Assembly: GCF_040436345.1 (NCBI RefSeq)
Contig: NC_133238.1
Location: 6,636,150-6,700,149, forward strand
Reading direction: 5' to 3'
DNA: 64,000 nucleotides
Source: Pagrus major
Lineage: Eukaryota; Chordata; Actinopteri; Spariformes; Sparidae
Shown one piece after another: positions 46,401 to 63,500 of the stretch. A program made the translations under genes and the position numbers. The number at the start of each line of letters is the position of its first letter. Position 1 is the first letter of the stretch. The notes beneath the pieces were generated by a model. The model made no database searches. It saw only the letters and a list, made by a program, of their open reading frames with translations, and was not told the DNA's origin.

Positions 46401-49024
46401 CTTTTCTCACTGATGTTGATGAAGCATTTTGACCTGCCCTCTTGTCCCAGGCTAGCAGTGATAGAACTGGGTGTCTGTACCTTGTGGGCTGCGGGTACAA
46501 CGCTTACCCGGCAGGCTCACAATACGCCGAGTACCCCCAGATGGACAACAAACAGGAGGACCGACAGAGACGCAAATACAGATATATTGTCCATGCAGAG
46601 CAGAACGCCCTCACCTTCAGGTCAGATATGGCTGTGTTTACACGGACCCTAATATTCCAATAATAACCAGAATAAACGGACAAAAAATTTACAGTCTAAC
46701 TCTACTGCAAATAATCAATGGGCGGCATAACCAGAAAGCATCTATACACATCGATGAACTAAATACACATCTTTATCGGATTACTTTTTAACATCCATGT
46801 AAACTGTCAAGTTAAAATGATTTAAATCGGATTGAAGAAATATATTAATATTGTCCTTACATGGACAATAGATGTGAATAATACCATCACAAAGTCTCCT
46901 CTAATTCTGAAGTGTTCATTCTGATGCTTTTAGGACTCGAGACATCAAACCAGGAGAGCCCACCATGCTGTTTGTAACTAAATGTCCATGTGACGAGTGT
47001 GTCCCGCTGATCAGAGGAGCAGGCATCACACACATCTACACCACCGACCAGGACAGGGACAAGGACAAGGTGGACATTTCTTACCTGAGGTTCAGCAGCC
47101 TGAAGAACATCAACAAGTACATAGTGAGTACATGGAGTGATGGAAGCAGTTCTTCTTGCTTTATCCAGTATTATTTTAGTTTACATCTACTATAAGGAAT
47201 GGAAGTTTCAGCGCATTCTAGGACGGAATCGCCATTTTTGGAGGAAAGAGTATTATCTGTCACTGTCCTCAGTCATTTGTCATGTGCCGATCGTTAATCA
47301 TCAGATATGTATAAAGTAAGCGAAGTGACTAATTCCCATTAAAAGAGATGACAAAGGAGCAAAATATATTACAAAGTTAGTTTCTGCAAAAGTCGGCTCT
47401 TAAAAACAAGAAAAAAGAGATAACATCTGCGAAATATTACTTAAAATAGGCAAAGTTATCTGCCAACAGATCAAGAAAGGTTCACTTGTCAGGATTTTTT
47501 CAATCAAGTAAAAACATCTAGTCTCAAAGAACACACAGACATTAAAATTAGTGCAAAACTAGTGTAAGACGAATGTAAAAATTCTTATCTCAACATGTAG
47601 AATGTGCTTAAAATAAGCAAACGCTAGTGCTGTTGTCTTGAAATAAGACTATACAGTATGTGAAAGATATTTATATATCAAAACCAGTACAGCTACACTG
47701 AAATCAGGTATATTACTGTAGATACAAAGAGAAATCAAAGTAAGTAGATGAATGTAGACAAGTAAAATGCTTTAAAGTTTCAAAGAAAGGTACAAAGGCT
47801 CATTTAACAGTCACTTTACAAACCCAGAGTTGTAGAAGGAAACGTGAGTTGAAGTCCCTTTATGCCACATAAGGAAAAAATAACGTAATGGTGGAGTGTT
47901 GAGGAGTTCAGGAGTGTCACAGCCTGAGGAAAGATGCTCCGTAGTCTGGTGGTATGGCAGTGGGTACATAAAAACTGCCTGGTAAGAAGAAATATCTTAT
48001 CAAAAAACAAGCATATACTGCTTTGATTTACTTAGATTCTGCTTTTTGCAGTGGAGCTAGGGTTTGATAATGTTATGCTAACTGAATGCTAACAAAACAT
48101 CAGTTTATCATGTATAATAAATCTACTGGTATCTAGCAAAATGAAACACACAACATCAGCTTGCCTTTGTGCCTGACTGCACACTGTGACCTCTCATGTT
48201 TCAAATCGTATTCGATATGTTTTGTATTAGTTCAGCAGTTCGCTTTGAGGCATTACAGAAAACAGCCAGCGGAGGGCGCTCTTACCATGATAGACACAGC
48301 TTCTTACTGTGTGATACATAATATCATGTAGCCGACATGACTACTAAAATGTCTTCAACGACCTACCTATCTCCACATCTATCAGAAAGTGACATTTGAA
48401 AGCTGTACACACATTTACTCTTCTTGGCCTCAGTCTGGCACTCACAAGTTAAACTTACACAGAGTTGAACAGGTTGAGACTACCTCAGTAGATGGGGGTC
48501 AGTATCCTCCACCTACACCACCACTGTATCTATTTCTATAGGTACAGTCAAGTTTAAGGCATTGAAAGGTATTGAGACTTCTCCGAGGTAAATTTCTACT
48601 CTCAGGCTTTCAGTGCTAGAATGTGAGAATCTGTTCAAAAGGAAGACATATATTAATGTATTCTGTTACATATTGAAATCTTCTTTGACTCAGCAGCTTT
48701 TTGATGTGTTGCTCTTGATGTCTGGTGCAGTCGAGGAAAAGTAGATACAGATTTCCCCACCTCGGAGAATCTGACATATTCTGTCTTCACAGTGGCAGAG
48801 GAGCCCTTCAGCTGGCTCGCCGTCCTCTCCTCACCACGCCAGTAAGTTCCAACTTATTATCCTTATATCTTCTGATGTGCCATTTTTGTCTCGTGTTGTA
48901 ACAGGTAGTGTCTCTTTTCCTAGATGGCTGTGTTGGGAAGCACAGCAGGCAGACTGATCCGGAGAGCCACAGCAACAAGAAGCTGTGCACCAACAGATCC
49001 CACGACTCACCTACTGTTAGCTGA
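40472..49024 (+). CDS. cdadc1: Cytidine and dCMP deaminase domain-containing protein 1
   Basis: Exons: 40472-40571, 42927-43027, 43188-43365, 43502-43805, 43950-44156, 44243-44367, 45119-45168, 46451-46620, 46934-47123, 48793-48841, 48924-49024. The join keeps phase and gives 524 residues (human 514). Residues 30-55 contain the conserved LSKVNLFTLLSLWMELF. Domain 1 has HAGQ at 92-95 and PCATC at 116-120. Domain 2 has HAEQN at 403-407 and PCDEC at 430-434, the usual zinc and proton-shuttle residues. Domain 1 lacks the catalytic Glu (HAG instead of HAE), as in human, so domain 2 is the likely active site. CDADC1 belongs to the zinc-dependent deaminase family and has been reported as a vertebrate deoxycytidine nucleotide (dCTP) deaminase. 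That is from memory. The basic NKKL near the C-terminus matches the human tail. Exon 5 begins at 43950 ('ctgctttccag'); reading from further upstream would break the frame. Confidence 0.94.
41410..41600 (-). repeat. tRNA-derived SINE, antisense
   Basis: On the minus strand it starts 'gccccagttgtttaactggt agaacatg' (A-box-like region) and has a B-box-like 'gggttcaaaacc' (41523-41512). A pyrimidine-rich tail then runs through 'ccttgctgcatgtcatcccc' and 'ctttcttgtcctatcatgat'. This is the layout of a teleost tRNA-derived SINE. It is degraded, so transcription is doubtful. Confidence 0.75.
41790..42435 (-). repeat. Array of degenerate tRNA-like modules with GTA-rich spacers
   Basis: On the minus strand, B-box-like sequences lie at 41953-41943, 42112-42102 and 42420-42410 (the last is 'ggttcgaatcc', a perfect B-box). 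Two of them are followed further 5' by 'gcatgtgtaaa'-like and 'ctctgtggcaaagag'-like segments (41969-42006 and 42127-42165 on plus). A fragment of the same kind lies near 41798-41838. Spacings are about 159 and 308 bp. Between them 'gtagtagtag' type runs (41865-41890, 42235-42405) occur. This looks like local duplication of a tRNA-like unit, now decayed. Confidence 0.6.
44368..45118 (+). other. cdadc1: cdadc1 intron 6
   Basis: 750 bp intron, AT-rich, no recognisable feature. The donor is GTCTGA, weaker than the others. Confidence 0.7.
45169..46450 (+). mobile_element. cdadc1 intron 7, nested non-autonomous elements
   Basis: An outer repeat has its left end at 45548 ('aaaggaatagttaaacattt') and its inverted right part at about 46140-46295 ('gtttccagtgtttatgctaa', 'ctctcggcaagtaaac', 'aagcatatttccag'). 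Inside lie three other families: 45680-45815 (left arm of the fold-back family at 52551-52831), 45845-45965 (family of 13780-13958) and 46000-46122 (a fragment of the hAT-like element, ending 'attgctgcagctctac'). None encodes a protein. Confidence 0.65.
47124..48792 (+). other. cdadc1: cdadc1 intron 9
   Basis: 1.67 kb intron. 47890-47990 carries the repeat also seen at 21025-21175. No other feature recognised. Confidence 0.7.
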
Positions 49025-49564
49025 ACATCGGCCACAGATGGACTGACAGATAAATGAAAATACCAAAAACCACAGAATAATGTTTTAGCACACAGATTCG
49101 ACATTTAATTGCTGCATCAATACAGTTCGGACTGTGAGGAATCTGAGCTGAGATTGGTTTTGTGAATCATGTCTTTTTGAGAGACTGATTATTGGTCAGT
49201 CCTCCGAGGGAGGACAGACCAACAGCAGTTCAAAATGGGTAAAATCAACACCTGAAAGGCTATATGTGAACAACCAGGGGCTGCTAGTCTTGGGTGATTC
49301 CTTCCTCTTTGTCTTCCACCTCTGTCTGCTGCCTGTATCATCCACCAAATGATAACCCACTAGGTCAAACGGCAGCCAAAGAATGCCGCGTAGGGCCTGA
49401 TCTCTACAACACGAGCCTTGCTGAGACCCCAGTCCCTCCCTTCTCAGAGACGCTCCCCCTGTTAGTTATCCCTGCTGTTTGCTACCATGCTACTTCTCAT
49501 TTATGTGAGTGCCATGGCATCAAATATGATGGACCCAAAGCTCTGTGTGGAACCAGTACCATTG

Positions 49565-50090
49565 ATTGGATAAAATATGGACGGAACTTCCAGGCCTTGA
49601 AAAGTGAAGCCAATGCAGAAGTGCTTTAAACCTGCTTTTTTTTTTAAATGGCCAGCAGGGGACGACTTCACTTGTTTCAAAAACAAGTCAGGTTTTATGT
49701 AAGCATACATAAGTTTTATGAGAAAGTGCCCCTACCAATTACTTGATTTAATACCTCAGTAAACGCTTTCCTAATGAAATTATGGTCTCAGTCTCTGGTT
49801 TTAATGCTTATTGAATACAGGATGATGTCAATTTTGTAAGTTATGTTCACATTTAGGGTAAAATAGATGATAAAGCAGGGTAAGCTTTAGGGCGTGGCTA
49901 CCTAGTGATTGACAAGTCGCTACCGCGGCCTGTCCTAATGTTCTCAGTCAGTTCCCATCAGGATATCCTCCCCAGCTCCACCTTCTAATCAAGATATGGT
50001 CACCAAGATGGCAATGGCCATAATACCAAATTCAAGGCTTCAGACAGTAGTCCACAAACCACTGATGTCGGTGGATTTACACTTGACTGG
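49565..50090 (+). repeat. Dispersed repeat shared with 34280-34600, with insertion
   Basis: Same ordered phrases as 34280-34600 ('gtgaagccaatgcagaagtg', 'aatggccagcag', then 'attgacaagtcgctacc', 'gttctcagtca', 'atatggtcacc', 'ggccataataccaaa', 'ggtggatttacactt'). About 220 extra bases lie at 49690-49905. Confidence 0.65.
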
Positions 50091-50906
50091 GACATAAGTG
50101 TTTTGTTATATATACCATTGTAGGCAAAGTAGTAATTGGAAATGTATCAGAAGCTGCCACAGCTCTTGACACAACTTCGGTATGTGGGCTGCTAAGCCTG
50201 GCAAAGAGAGAGGGAGGAAGCTAGACATGTAGAATCTGGATGATTGTTCTACAGACTCACTGTGATTATCTAGTTACGCGCTAGCGAACCTGTCTCCAGA
50301 ATGACCACCCCCCCTTTGGGTGAAAACAAACGCTGTCAAAGTGCTGGCGCCAGACTGAAAAAAGCTAGTAGTGACATTCCTAAAAGCCGCTGTGTTTCAT
50401 TTTTCACGAGAAACTATAAAAAATCCCAAAGGTCATGATTTTATTTGAATGAAGGGCAGTTGATGGCTCTGCTTCACCACAGCGACGTGATTAGATTACA
50501 ATAGAGTCATATCGGACAGATTATATAACGGCAACATTAAGAGTCTTACTGACAGAAAAGATGATAGATGACATAGAAATGACCTGGACATTTAATAAGG
50601 AAGCTGTGTGTGTCAGGTTCGTCCACATTGATGGAGACTGGGACTGAAAGCACACTCATCAGCCACTATGTCTGTATTTCTTTCTCTGTAACGACATACT
50701 GAGAACAACATAATATAATTGCTGTCCTGACTGGCCATAGTGTTTCGGACCCTAATAACTAAAAAGGGTTACATAGGGTTTCCTTATTTTATGCTGTTAA
50801 TTTAGAATTTGTATTGACTGCCATTTAAATTAGAAGGCCTGTTTTCACCCAAAAGGGGGCGGGGACGTGATGCAAGGGCAGAGTACCTGGATGGGTTGAT
50901 CTTATC

Positions 50907-50983
50907 TATGGATGGATGGATGGATGGATGGATGGACAGATGGATGGACAGTATGAATGGGTGGATGGACAGTATGGATGGAT
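50907..50983. repeat. GGAT tetranucleotide microsatellite
   Basis: Tandem GGAT units, seven clean at the start, then interrupted by GGACAGAT and GGACAGTAT variants. Confidence 0.9.
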
Positions 50984-52550
50984 CAGTGATGAGAGAGGTA
51001 AAGAATGCATGAGGACAGTTTGAACTGAATGGGAACAAGAGAGGGAAATAGGGATACCACAAAAATAATATCTTTAAAATAATAATACAAAGTGTGATAT
51101 TTGGATTTGTTCATGTTATTTAATTTTTATATAAATAGTGAATAGTTTATTTAAATGGTGTAAGGAGTATGAATGTAAAGACATTAGTACTACGTGTGTG
51201 TGTATGTCAGGTTACCTCTGTTCTCTAGGATGAGACTTGAATGAGGTCTAAAAGAAGTGCAGATACAACACTGTAGCATCTCTGTGTGCGCTCTGTGTGA
51301 AAGGTTGTTGCTGTGAGATCATTTTATTTGGGACTTTATTACAGTTTTATTATTTTTAATTTGATGTGGACTGAAGCAGAATGCACTGTTTGCATCTCAG
51401 GCTTGAATGAAGGTAAATAAATCTCTTTCAACATAAATCAAGCAATCGTAATATTTCACAGTGATATGAAGGTGTTGGATTAAATGTGACGTGAAGCAGC
51501 TTTAACAAAGAAGGAAGTTGATTGCACAGCTTTACCGGGGTGTCGTTATTTTCATGATTTATTCACAGTGTTAAGGAGTTCTGTTCGTTTCCAGCCTTAA
51601 TTTTCTGCACGAGAACCTGTTCCAATCGCATTGTGTGTCATATGTTTTTCTGTAAGTACAATAGCACTCCGTTAAAATGTTTCTGTAACTGAGGTCCAAA
51701 TCACAGAGGAAGACAGCAAACCTAACAATATCAAGCCAGAAAACATCATGTGCTTTTGTGTTTAAAGACCGTTTTAATTATCTTTCAAGGTGGATGTGCT
51801 GAGATATAGATATATATACACAAAATGTAAATAAAGTTTTTAAGAAAATGCAAAAAGTTTCTGTACGCTGTAGGAGTGAATGATCAACATCACTTATTAC
51901 ACACCTGTAAACAAGTGACAAATGAGCACACACACACACACAGAGCGTGCATTCCCATCCTTTTATTTGTTGTGAATGTGGTACAATAGCATCGATGTGG
52001 GGAAAAAAAGTGGCTGCTTTCAGAGAGGACACTGGGAAGATAGTGTGGAAATCTGCTGAGACCAAAGTCGTTCTTTGTTTAAGTTGAAAAACAGGCAAAA
52101 TCAAAACTAGAGGAATAGCTGAGTTTGGCTCAAATGACAAGTCTGATGTAAAGTTAGTATATTTCACATCAAAAAAGCTGGTATTATTTTTATTTTTTGA
52201 CCCCAAAGACAAACCACGGAGAAGTATTTTTCTGTTTTTCTTTTATGCCAGATGAAAAGACAAAGCAGAAGAGCGATTCACAAGTTAACAATCGTCACTG
52301 TCAGCCTACTGCACTCCACTACTGCCTTTTGTATATGTTCAGATTTGCTTTTATTTTGAATCGGTTTGTAATTTTCATCATGACTCCGCTGAACACAAAC
52401 ATTTGCTTGAAAACCTCAAAGTAAGCCAATGGAAGCACATCAAATATCGATGCGGATTGTACTGATTTAAGAGCTCAAGTCATTTTTAGCAAACGGCTTT
52501 TTCATTTTAAGGTCAAATATAAAATGAACACCATCTTAAAAAGTAGCGTT

Positions 52551-52831
52551 TTAAGGGATAAGTTCAGCCAAAAATTCAAATTCAGTCAGTATCTACTCAG
52601 CCCCATGCCGATGGAAAGTCGAGTGAAGTGTCGCAGTCCACAAAACAGCGCTGCAGCATTCTCCTAAACACCTGGAGTAGATTGGGTCAGTGCTTGGGCT
52701 GCAGCACCATTTTGCTGTAAAGCTCCAGAAAAGCTTTGTCGACTACAAAACTTCACCACGACTCTCCATCAGCAGGGAGGTGAGTAGATAACGACAGAAT
52801 TTTTTTATTTTGGGTGAACTTTTTTTTTCAC
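52551..52831. repeat. Fold-back (long inverted repeat) element
   Basis: The left end is 'ggataagttcagccaaaaat'; the right end read backwards is 'agttcacccaaaataaaaaa'. The arms continue inward in the same order on both sides: 'tatctactca', 'gatggaaagtcg'/'gatggagagtcg', 'tgaagtgtcgcagtccac'/'tgaagttttgtagtcgac', 'gctgcagc'. The arms are about 110 bp each with a short centre. Related ends lie at 45680 and 60336-60374. Confidence 0.75.
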
Positions 52832-53883
52832 AGTTACGCTTCACAATCCTGTTACAGGTTAACTTTGGCCTCACTGTGCAACAAGTTTTCCAGATGTGTT
52901 TGTCGCCGACACAGTTTTGTAATTCACATATTGAATCAGCGCGGCTTTGGCAACAAACTCAAAGTGAATATGTGGCCCCCGGTCTGTACACATTGGCAAC
53001 CGATCAGCTGCAAAAAAGTTCAAAATGTTTCTTTGACAGCGTAACTCAAATATAGTGAGTTAAGAGGTTCACTGCTTAATCACAACAAATATGTTCTGTC
53101 CAGAACATATTTTCATTAACATAATAATTAAGCTCCCCCTAGAAAGATACTGAAAATACAAAAAGGAAAGACAAAGGAAGGGAAGAAACACCAAACCAAA
53201 AAGGCACCTCTGATTCTTCTCACGTGTTAACATCAGATCCAGGTCGGAGCAGAACACTCGTTACAGTACACAAAGAAAAAAGGAGTGAAACAAAAACACA
53301 AACAGCCGTCTTCACAGCTGCTCTCCTCTCTCAACAAGGAGCGCCTCGACACGGCGAGGTGCCTCCCGCTCATGTTCAGTGTTCTCACTCGCAATGGCAC
53401 TCGCTTCAGGTGTGCAAACCATAAACTGTACATGACAGGAAATGAAATTATATATATATATATAAAAAAAATACCATCAAGCAGTGTGAAAACAGTGATC
53501 ATTTTAAGATTAACAAAAAAAAGAGAACATTTGAATCATCATATTATTATTTTTTTATCATACAGAAAGTGCTATTAGCCACCAGCAAAGAGAACCAGTG
53601 ATCGAAATGATTGAAGCTTACTGTACCGATAGCAGCCCAATGTCACAATGCAATTTAAGAGGCCCTTCATTTCAAACTCTTATAATATTCCTACAGGTAA
53701 TTATTTTTGTTGGTCAACAGAGATTCTCAGTCTTACTCAAGCTCATTCGCGTTATTAGACGTAGTGGATGCACCTTAACCTGGAAACAGATCTCGTTTTA
53801 ATCACGACTGACTCAAGTCTACATGTTGCAAGATCAGATTGAGAACATAAATTCATCACCAGTCACGGCCACACTGAAACTTT

Positions 53884-54438
53884 ATTGGATAGTTCAGCCC
53901 AAAATCCATATTTTCCCTCTAACTTGCAGTGCTATTTATCCGTCTACTGCATTGTTTTGGTGTGAGCTACCGGATTTGGCTTGTGGCGCTCAAACTGCCA
54001 AAAAAGTACATTTGAAAAAAACTCAATAGAAATGTCTCTTTCCAGAAATCATGACCTGGTCACTCAAGATAATCTGCAAAACCTTGTTGTGAGCAGTTAC
54101 ATGGAGGAAGTATTTTCCCTCTACTGAAATACACCCCGCCAACCGGATTACCCCACAGCCTCTTGCCTCCATGAGTAGATGCACGCTCCTGCATGAAACT
54201 GCTCACAACAAGCTGTGGATTGTCTCAAAGAAGGCATTGCTTTTGAGTTATTCAAATGAGTTTTTGGGGGTTTTGACTGCCATCTAGTTCCATTATATTC
54301 GAGAGAAGGCAGGCATTTCTACAGCCTATATCTCCAAAACTCAGCAACTCGCACCAAAACAACGTAAATGGATTAACAGCACTACAGGTAAGAGGAAAAA
54401 TATGTGTGTATGACTTTGGGGGTGAACTGCTCCTTTAA
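53884..54438. mobile_element. Non-autonomous TIR element, about 555 bp
   Basis: Left terminus 'ggatagttcagcccaaaatc' followed by 'atattttccctctaacttgcagtgct'. The right terminus is its inverse ('agcactacaggtaagaggaaaaatatg' ... 'gggggtgaactgctccttta'). TIRs are about 50 bp and clearly paired. The interior has no transposase. Flanking 'ttta' on both sides might be a target duplication, but this is uncertain. Confidence 0.7.
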
Positions 54439-55289
54439 TGGTGCAATAAGCGATTCTGGAGAAGGACAGTTGATTCTTTCTGGGACGTCAAATACCAACG
54501 CCTAGGGCTGGGGGCCAGCCTGACCCACCAACCCAAAGCATTTGTGTCTGCTGACCTGGGAATCAACAACCCAATACCTTCTAAATAGCACCTTTAAGGT
54601 TCCAGTACACAATAAGATAACATCTGCAGTGACCTGCCAAACATTTTGCGGACAAGTGCCAAAACTCTGTGATATTGGAAAGCTATTATGAGAGACAAAT
54701 CAGCATTTATATACCGTATAGTGTTCTCAACTTCAGAAAACTGCTTCCACCTTCCCCTCGTTGAATTGGCAATGCTAAAATATGTTGTCTTTCATGACAC
54801 TGTGAGAAATGAGCAAGTTGAGCTAAAAAAAAAAAAAGATTTTCTTTTTGCAGCTACTTCATTGAAACATTTAGAAATTAACTTGTGTGCAGCAACTAAC
54901 AGATCACCTGCAAAGGGTGACACAATGGTCACGTCTGTTCTGTACGACGGCTACTTGACCATTCTGGCCGAAGCTTTTAACCGCTGGTTCTCCCAACAGA
55001 GCAAATCAGCTGCCTCCAACACCATGAGTTGTGGCACTACATGCTACAGATGAACAAAAAAAAAAAAAGGTTTCATGAGAAAAATTTACAAAAGAAAGAT
55101 CAGTGATTGAGAACTACTCTTGCACAAGGTTTAAATGAAGCAACGAAGAGAATGAAGACCAATAACGTCTTGAAGATTTTTTTTTTTGTTTTTAAATAGA
55201 ATTACCGTTATTGTTAATGTGTTTTTTTTCTACTGTATGTCTTCCTATCGATAAAAAGTCGGGGCAGAGGGCGGGGAGGGGATGCTTCT

Positions 55290-59996
<4,707 letters not shown>

Positions 59997-60021
59997 GATG
60001 GACACACACTCGCCTTGGGAC
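59997..60021 (-). other. cab39l: cab39l 5' UTR part of first coding exon
   Basis: On the minus strand 'tgtgtttcccag' (acceptor AG at 60023-60022) precedes 25 bases that run into the ATG. At least one further upstream untranslated exon must therefore exist to the right. I could not identify it. Confidence 0.65.
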
Positions 60022-60023
60022 CT

Positions 60024-60517
60024 GGGAAACACAGCAACACACACATGCACATTAGGCACGTGAAGGAGCAATCACGGACACGCTGGATGTGTTTACAGCA
60101 CTCGCAATTAGAATAATAAAGATTTTCATGTGAACAGGATGTGTCCATTTTCCTTCTTTCCACGAGAGTCAGTTCATGACAGAGTTTTTTCCTGAATCAG
60201 AGAAACTTTGCTTAGCGTGAGGATCTGCCACCTAACATTTCTGTGACATTTCAGAGCTCAGCAGCTTTTCTAGAAGACCTAATAATTAAATAGAGTCCAA
60301 AAAATACTTAGGTTTTGAGGCCGATATGGAAGATAATGACTGAATTTTCATTTTTGGGTGAACTTTTCCTTTAAATATGGACAAAACCACTACTTTGTTT
60401 TTCAAGTAATTGACCAATCACGAGGAATGTTTGGAATATATGAATTTTTAAATTTTCCTTTTTCATCTAGTTGGTCTGACAACTCAACAAAAGGCTGCTG
60501 GGCAAGACCTAATTGTT

Positions 60518-60599
<82 letters not shown>

Positions 60600-63500
60600 T
60601 GATTCCTCTAGCACCTTAGAGACACATTCCAATGTCATCTCTAGTCTACATGAGCGACAGCTGCAGCCCCTTTGACACGAGACTCCTCAGGGAATCAAAG
60701 TTGAAGTCAAAGACAATGGATCGTTACATAACACCAGAAACAATGTAGAAGGAATTAACTGTACTGACAATTTCAAATGTCTTCCAAATGTTTCACCAGT
60801 TTCAGTTTATGTGGCAAAAATAGCCCCTGCACGTGTTCATATGGTTCTTCATTAGTTTTTGGAGGTAGGGTTAAAACTAGTCGGACAAAAAAACCTGAGC
60901 ATTCAAGACATAGTCAGGCACAATGTGACAAAATGGGCTTAGCAGGAGAATAATCAGAGAAACCTCTTACATAAACATGCTTGAGAATATCCTCTTTTGT
61001 AACGACTTCTGACTTTTATTTTTGGACTGAAATGTGGATACCCATGTGCACTGGGTTAATACCCAGTGTTTCAAAAAAGGGCCTCTATCTGCCCAATAAC
61101 TAGTAAAACCATGACAACATGAGCTATCCATACTAAAAGTCAAGTAAAAGCATATTATTCCGATATATTTCCTTAAAAAGAACCGATCTAAAAAGTAACA
61201 TAATCATATTTTACACTTTTCTTGCTAAGCCTAGTGAGAGATACACTGTTCACTCCACAGATCCAACAATCTGCATCAGCTCAGCAGCAGTTTGATTGAA
61301 AATCTGAGGTTATAAACAGAGTGTATTAGTTACTGGAGTGTATATGATCAATATGACTGAGTTTTGCTTTATTTCATAAAAATCTGAGTAGGCCTCAGGT
61401 TGTATTTTGCCCTGGTACTGTAAGAAGGTCATGACCTGTTTGGCTATCAACAGTGATTAAAGGTGACAGCAGATGTAGGTCGCCACAGTATTCTGTGCAG
61501 CCGTATCACATACTGATAAACCAAGTCTCAAACAGGATTTTCAGCACGAGCAACAATGTTAGTTAGAGGACTAACAAATATGTCACCAGGGGAAAATGAT
61601 ACATAGCAAACATTTGCTCCATAGCTGAGTGTGTGAGCATTTAAAGGATCCAGGAGGCAGCAGCGGCCTTCGCAATCCAGGCCAGGTCAGGAACAGGCGG
61701 AGAACTTGTGATTGCTAATCCTCATCTGGGAATGTAAAAGGGCATAACCCTCCCCCTTAACTCCAACTCCCACCTTCACTCCTCTCCATCCACCTCTGCC
61801 ACCATTACTCCTTCCATCCACTCCATCTCTGCTTGTTTCTTTTCAGCTCGACCTCACACAACTGGTTATATATCCTTGTTCCAAGTACACTTTGCATTGT
61901 TGCATTGTCAGGGCTTCCACATCCTCTATGGCCCTGCTGTTGCAGAAAGACGCCATCACTACCAGGGTTAAGTGGTTGTTTCCCACTTGGGCTAATGATG
62001 TAAAGTGTCTATTAAGCATATGTTAGCACTTCCATGACAAAACTAGAACACGAGATCTTTCTGCATAAAGCATAAATCCATGTATAAAAAGGCATTTCAC
62101 CTATTTTACATGTCAAAATCAATTAAATCAAGTTATCCCAACAACAACAGCAAGTCAAAGTTTTAAATTCACTTCAATATCCTAACATCTACTCAATGGA
62201 TTGACACAAAACTTGGTGCAAATGTCAATGTTTGCTGGAGGATAACACCAGTGCTGACCTATAAATCGTATTGTCATTGCAAAGTGAGCATGAACAATAA
62301 ACACATCACAAAGGACTGCCTGAAATTGATGAATAGCCTAAGAAAATGTGACATTTAACCTATCAGATGGAGCTCGGTGTTGACTGCAAGGTTAGCTAGT
62401 GAGATGGCTGAAGAGGGAGAGACGAGCTTCAACATTTATTCATACCGTCATCTCAATATTGAATGCGTCATCACACATCGCAGATTTTTCTCATGTCATG
62501 CAGGCCAAGAATAATACCTGCCAAACATCAGTAAGTTAGAATGGTCATTGCAGGCGTGGTAGGATAGCATTAAGCTCAAAGCACAGTGTGCCTCACAGAG
62601 CTGCTAGCATGGCTGGAGACTCTTAGTCTTGTTAACAGAAAGCCTTTGTTATAAACGAGGAGTGTGGAGCTTAAAGAGGTACAATATTAAATCACTGTAG
62701 TACTCTTAAGCTTGCACACAACCAGGAGGAGTGAGCCAGATTCATTCCCCTCTGAGCTTTTCAAGGCTGCCTTGTCCATACTTATTTACTTTTTTTTTTC
62801 TATTAACTGTGTATTACTATCAAAGACAGAAAACCTCTATGGACTAAGGACGTGTGTGATTAGTCGACCTTTTCATAAACCATAAATACTAGTCAGTTAA
62901 AGTCGATTTTATCATTTTATAATTGACATAATTTACACTGAAAGGTCATGTCTTCCTCTTTATATAAAAAGAGCTTCTGTTATTAATGTGAACAACACAA
63001 GTTAACTGTTGCACAGCAACTTGCCACTATTATATAATAATATTGTGCAATGTCCATAACACTTGATGCAAGGTTCCACATATTCAGCGGCATTTAAAAT
63101 TGCAACTGGGTTATTGAAGAAGGTTGTTTCAGATTTTATTCGACAATGCATTACATTGAATATTTTGAGTGTCTTCTTAGTAGTCTTATTTTGTACATTA
63201 GAGAACTGTGTTGTCAGGAACATCCCTACTAAGGACACTCAGTAAATGTGTTTCCTCAGGCTGCCAGAGTCGGGACAATTCAAGCCACGATAACAGAGAA
63301 GTGTGACAGTAAAACAGCTGTACGTCTGAGCAGGGACCCACTGATTTCCCCAGGCAATGTGAAACCAAGCAGTAAACTCGAAGCTGTACAACAGATTTAT
63401 TACATCAATTTTGCTCAATTAGAAAAATCTAATTGTATGACATGAAACCCAGCATGCTGCCCAAATATTACCAACTGGAGATTTCGTGAGGTTGTCGTCA

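Larger units (their letters stand above)
49025..51850 (+). other. cdadc1: cdadc1 3' UTR / downstream region
   Basis: Non-coding. It includes a dispersed repeat (49565-50090), a GGAT tetranucleotide tract (50907-50983) and a good polyadenylation signal AATAAA at 51830-51835, with another AATAAA-like site near 51415. The gene's 3' end could be at any of these, and the first 500 bp is certainly transcribed if the last exon is right. Confidence 0.4.
51851..55289. other. Convergent intergenic region and cab39l 3' UTR
   Basis: Lies between the cdadc1 polyadenylation signal and the cab39l stop. Contains a fold-back element (52551-52831), a 26-bp palindrome (53087-53112), a short TA run (53448-53462) and a TIR-flanked element (53884-54438). 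54440-54600 also begins with a fish repeat phrase ('ggtgcaataagcgattctgg'). The part nearest 55289 is the cab39l 3' UTR; I could not fix its end. Confidence 0.5.
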
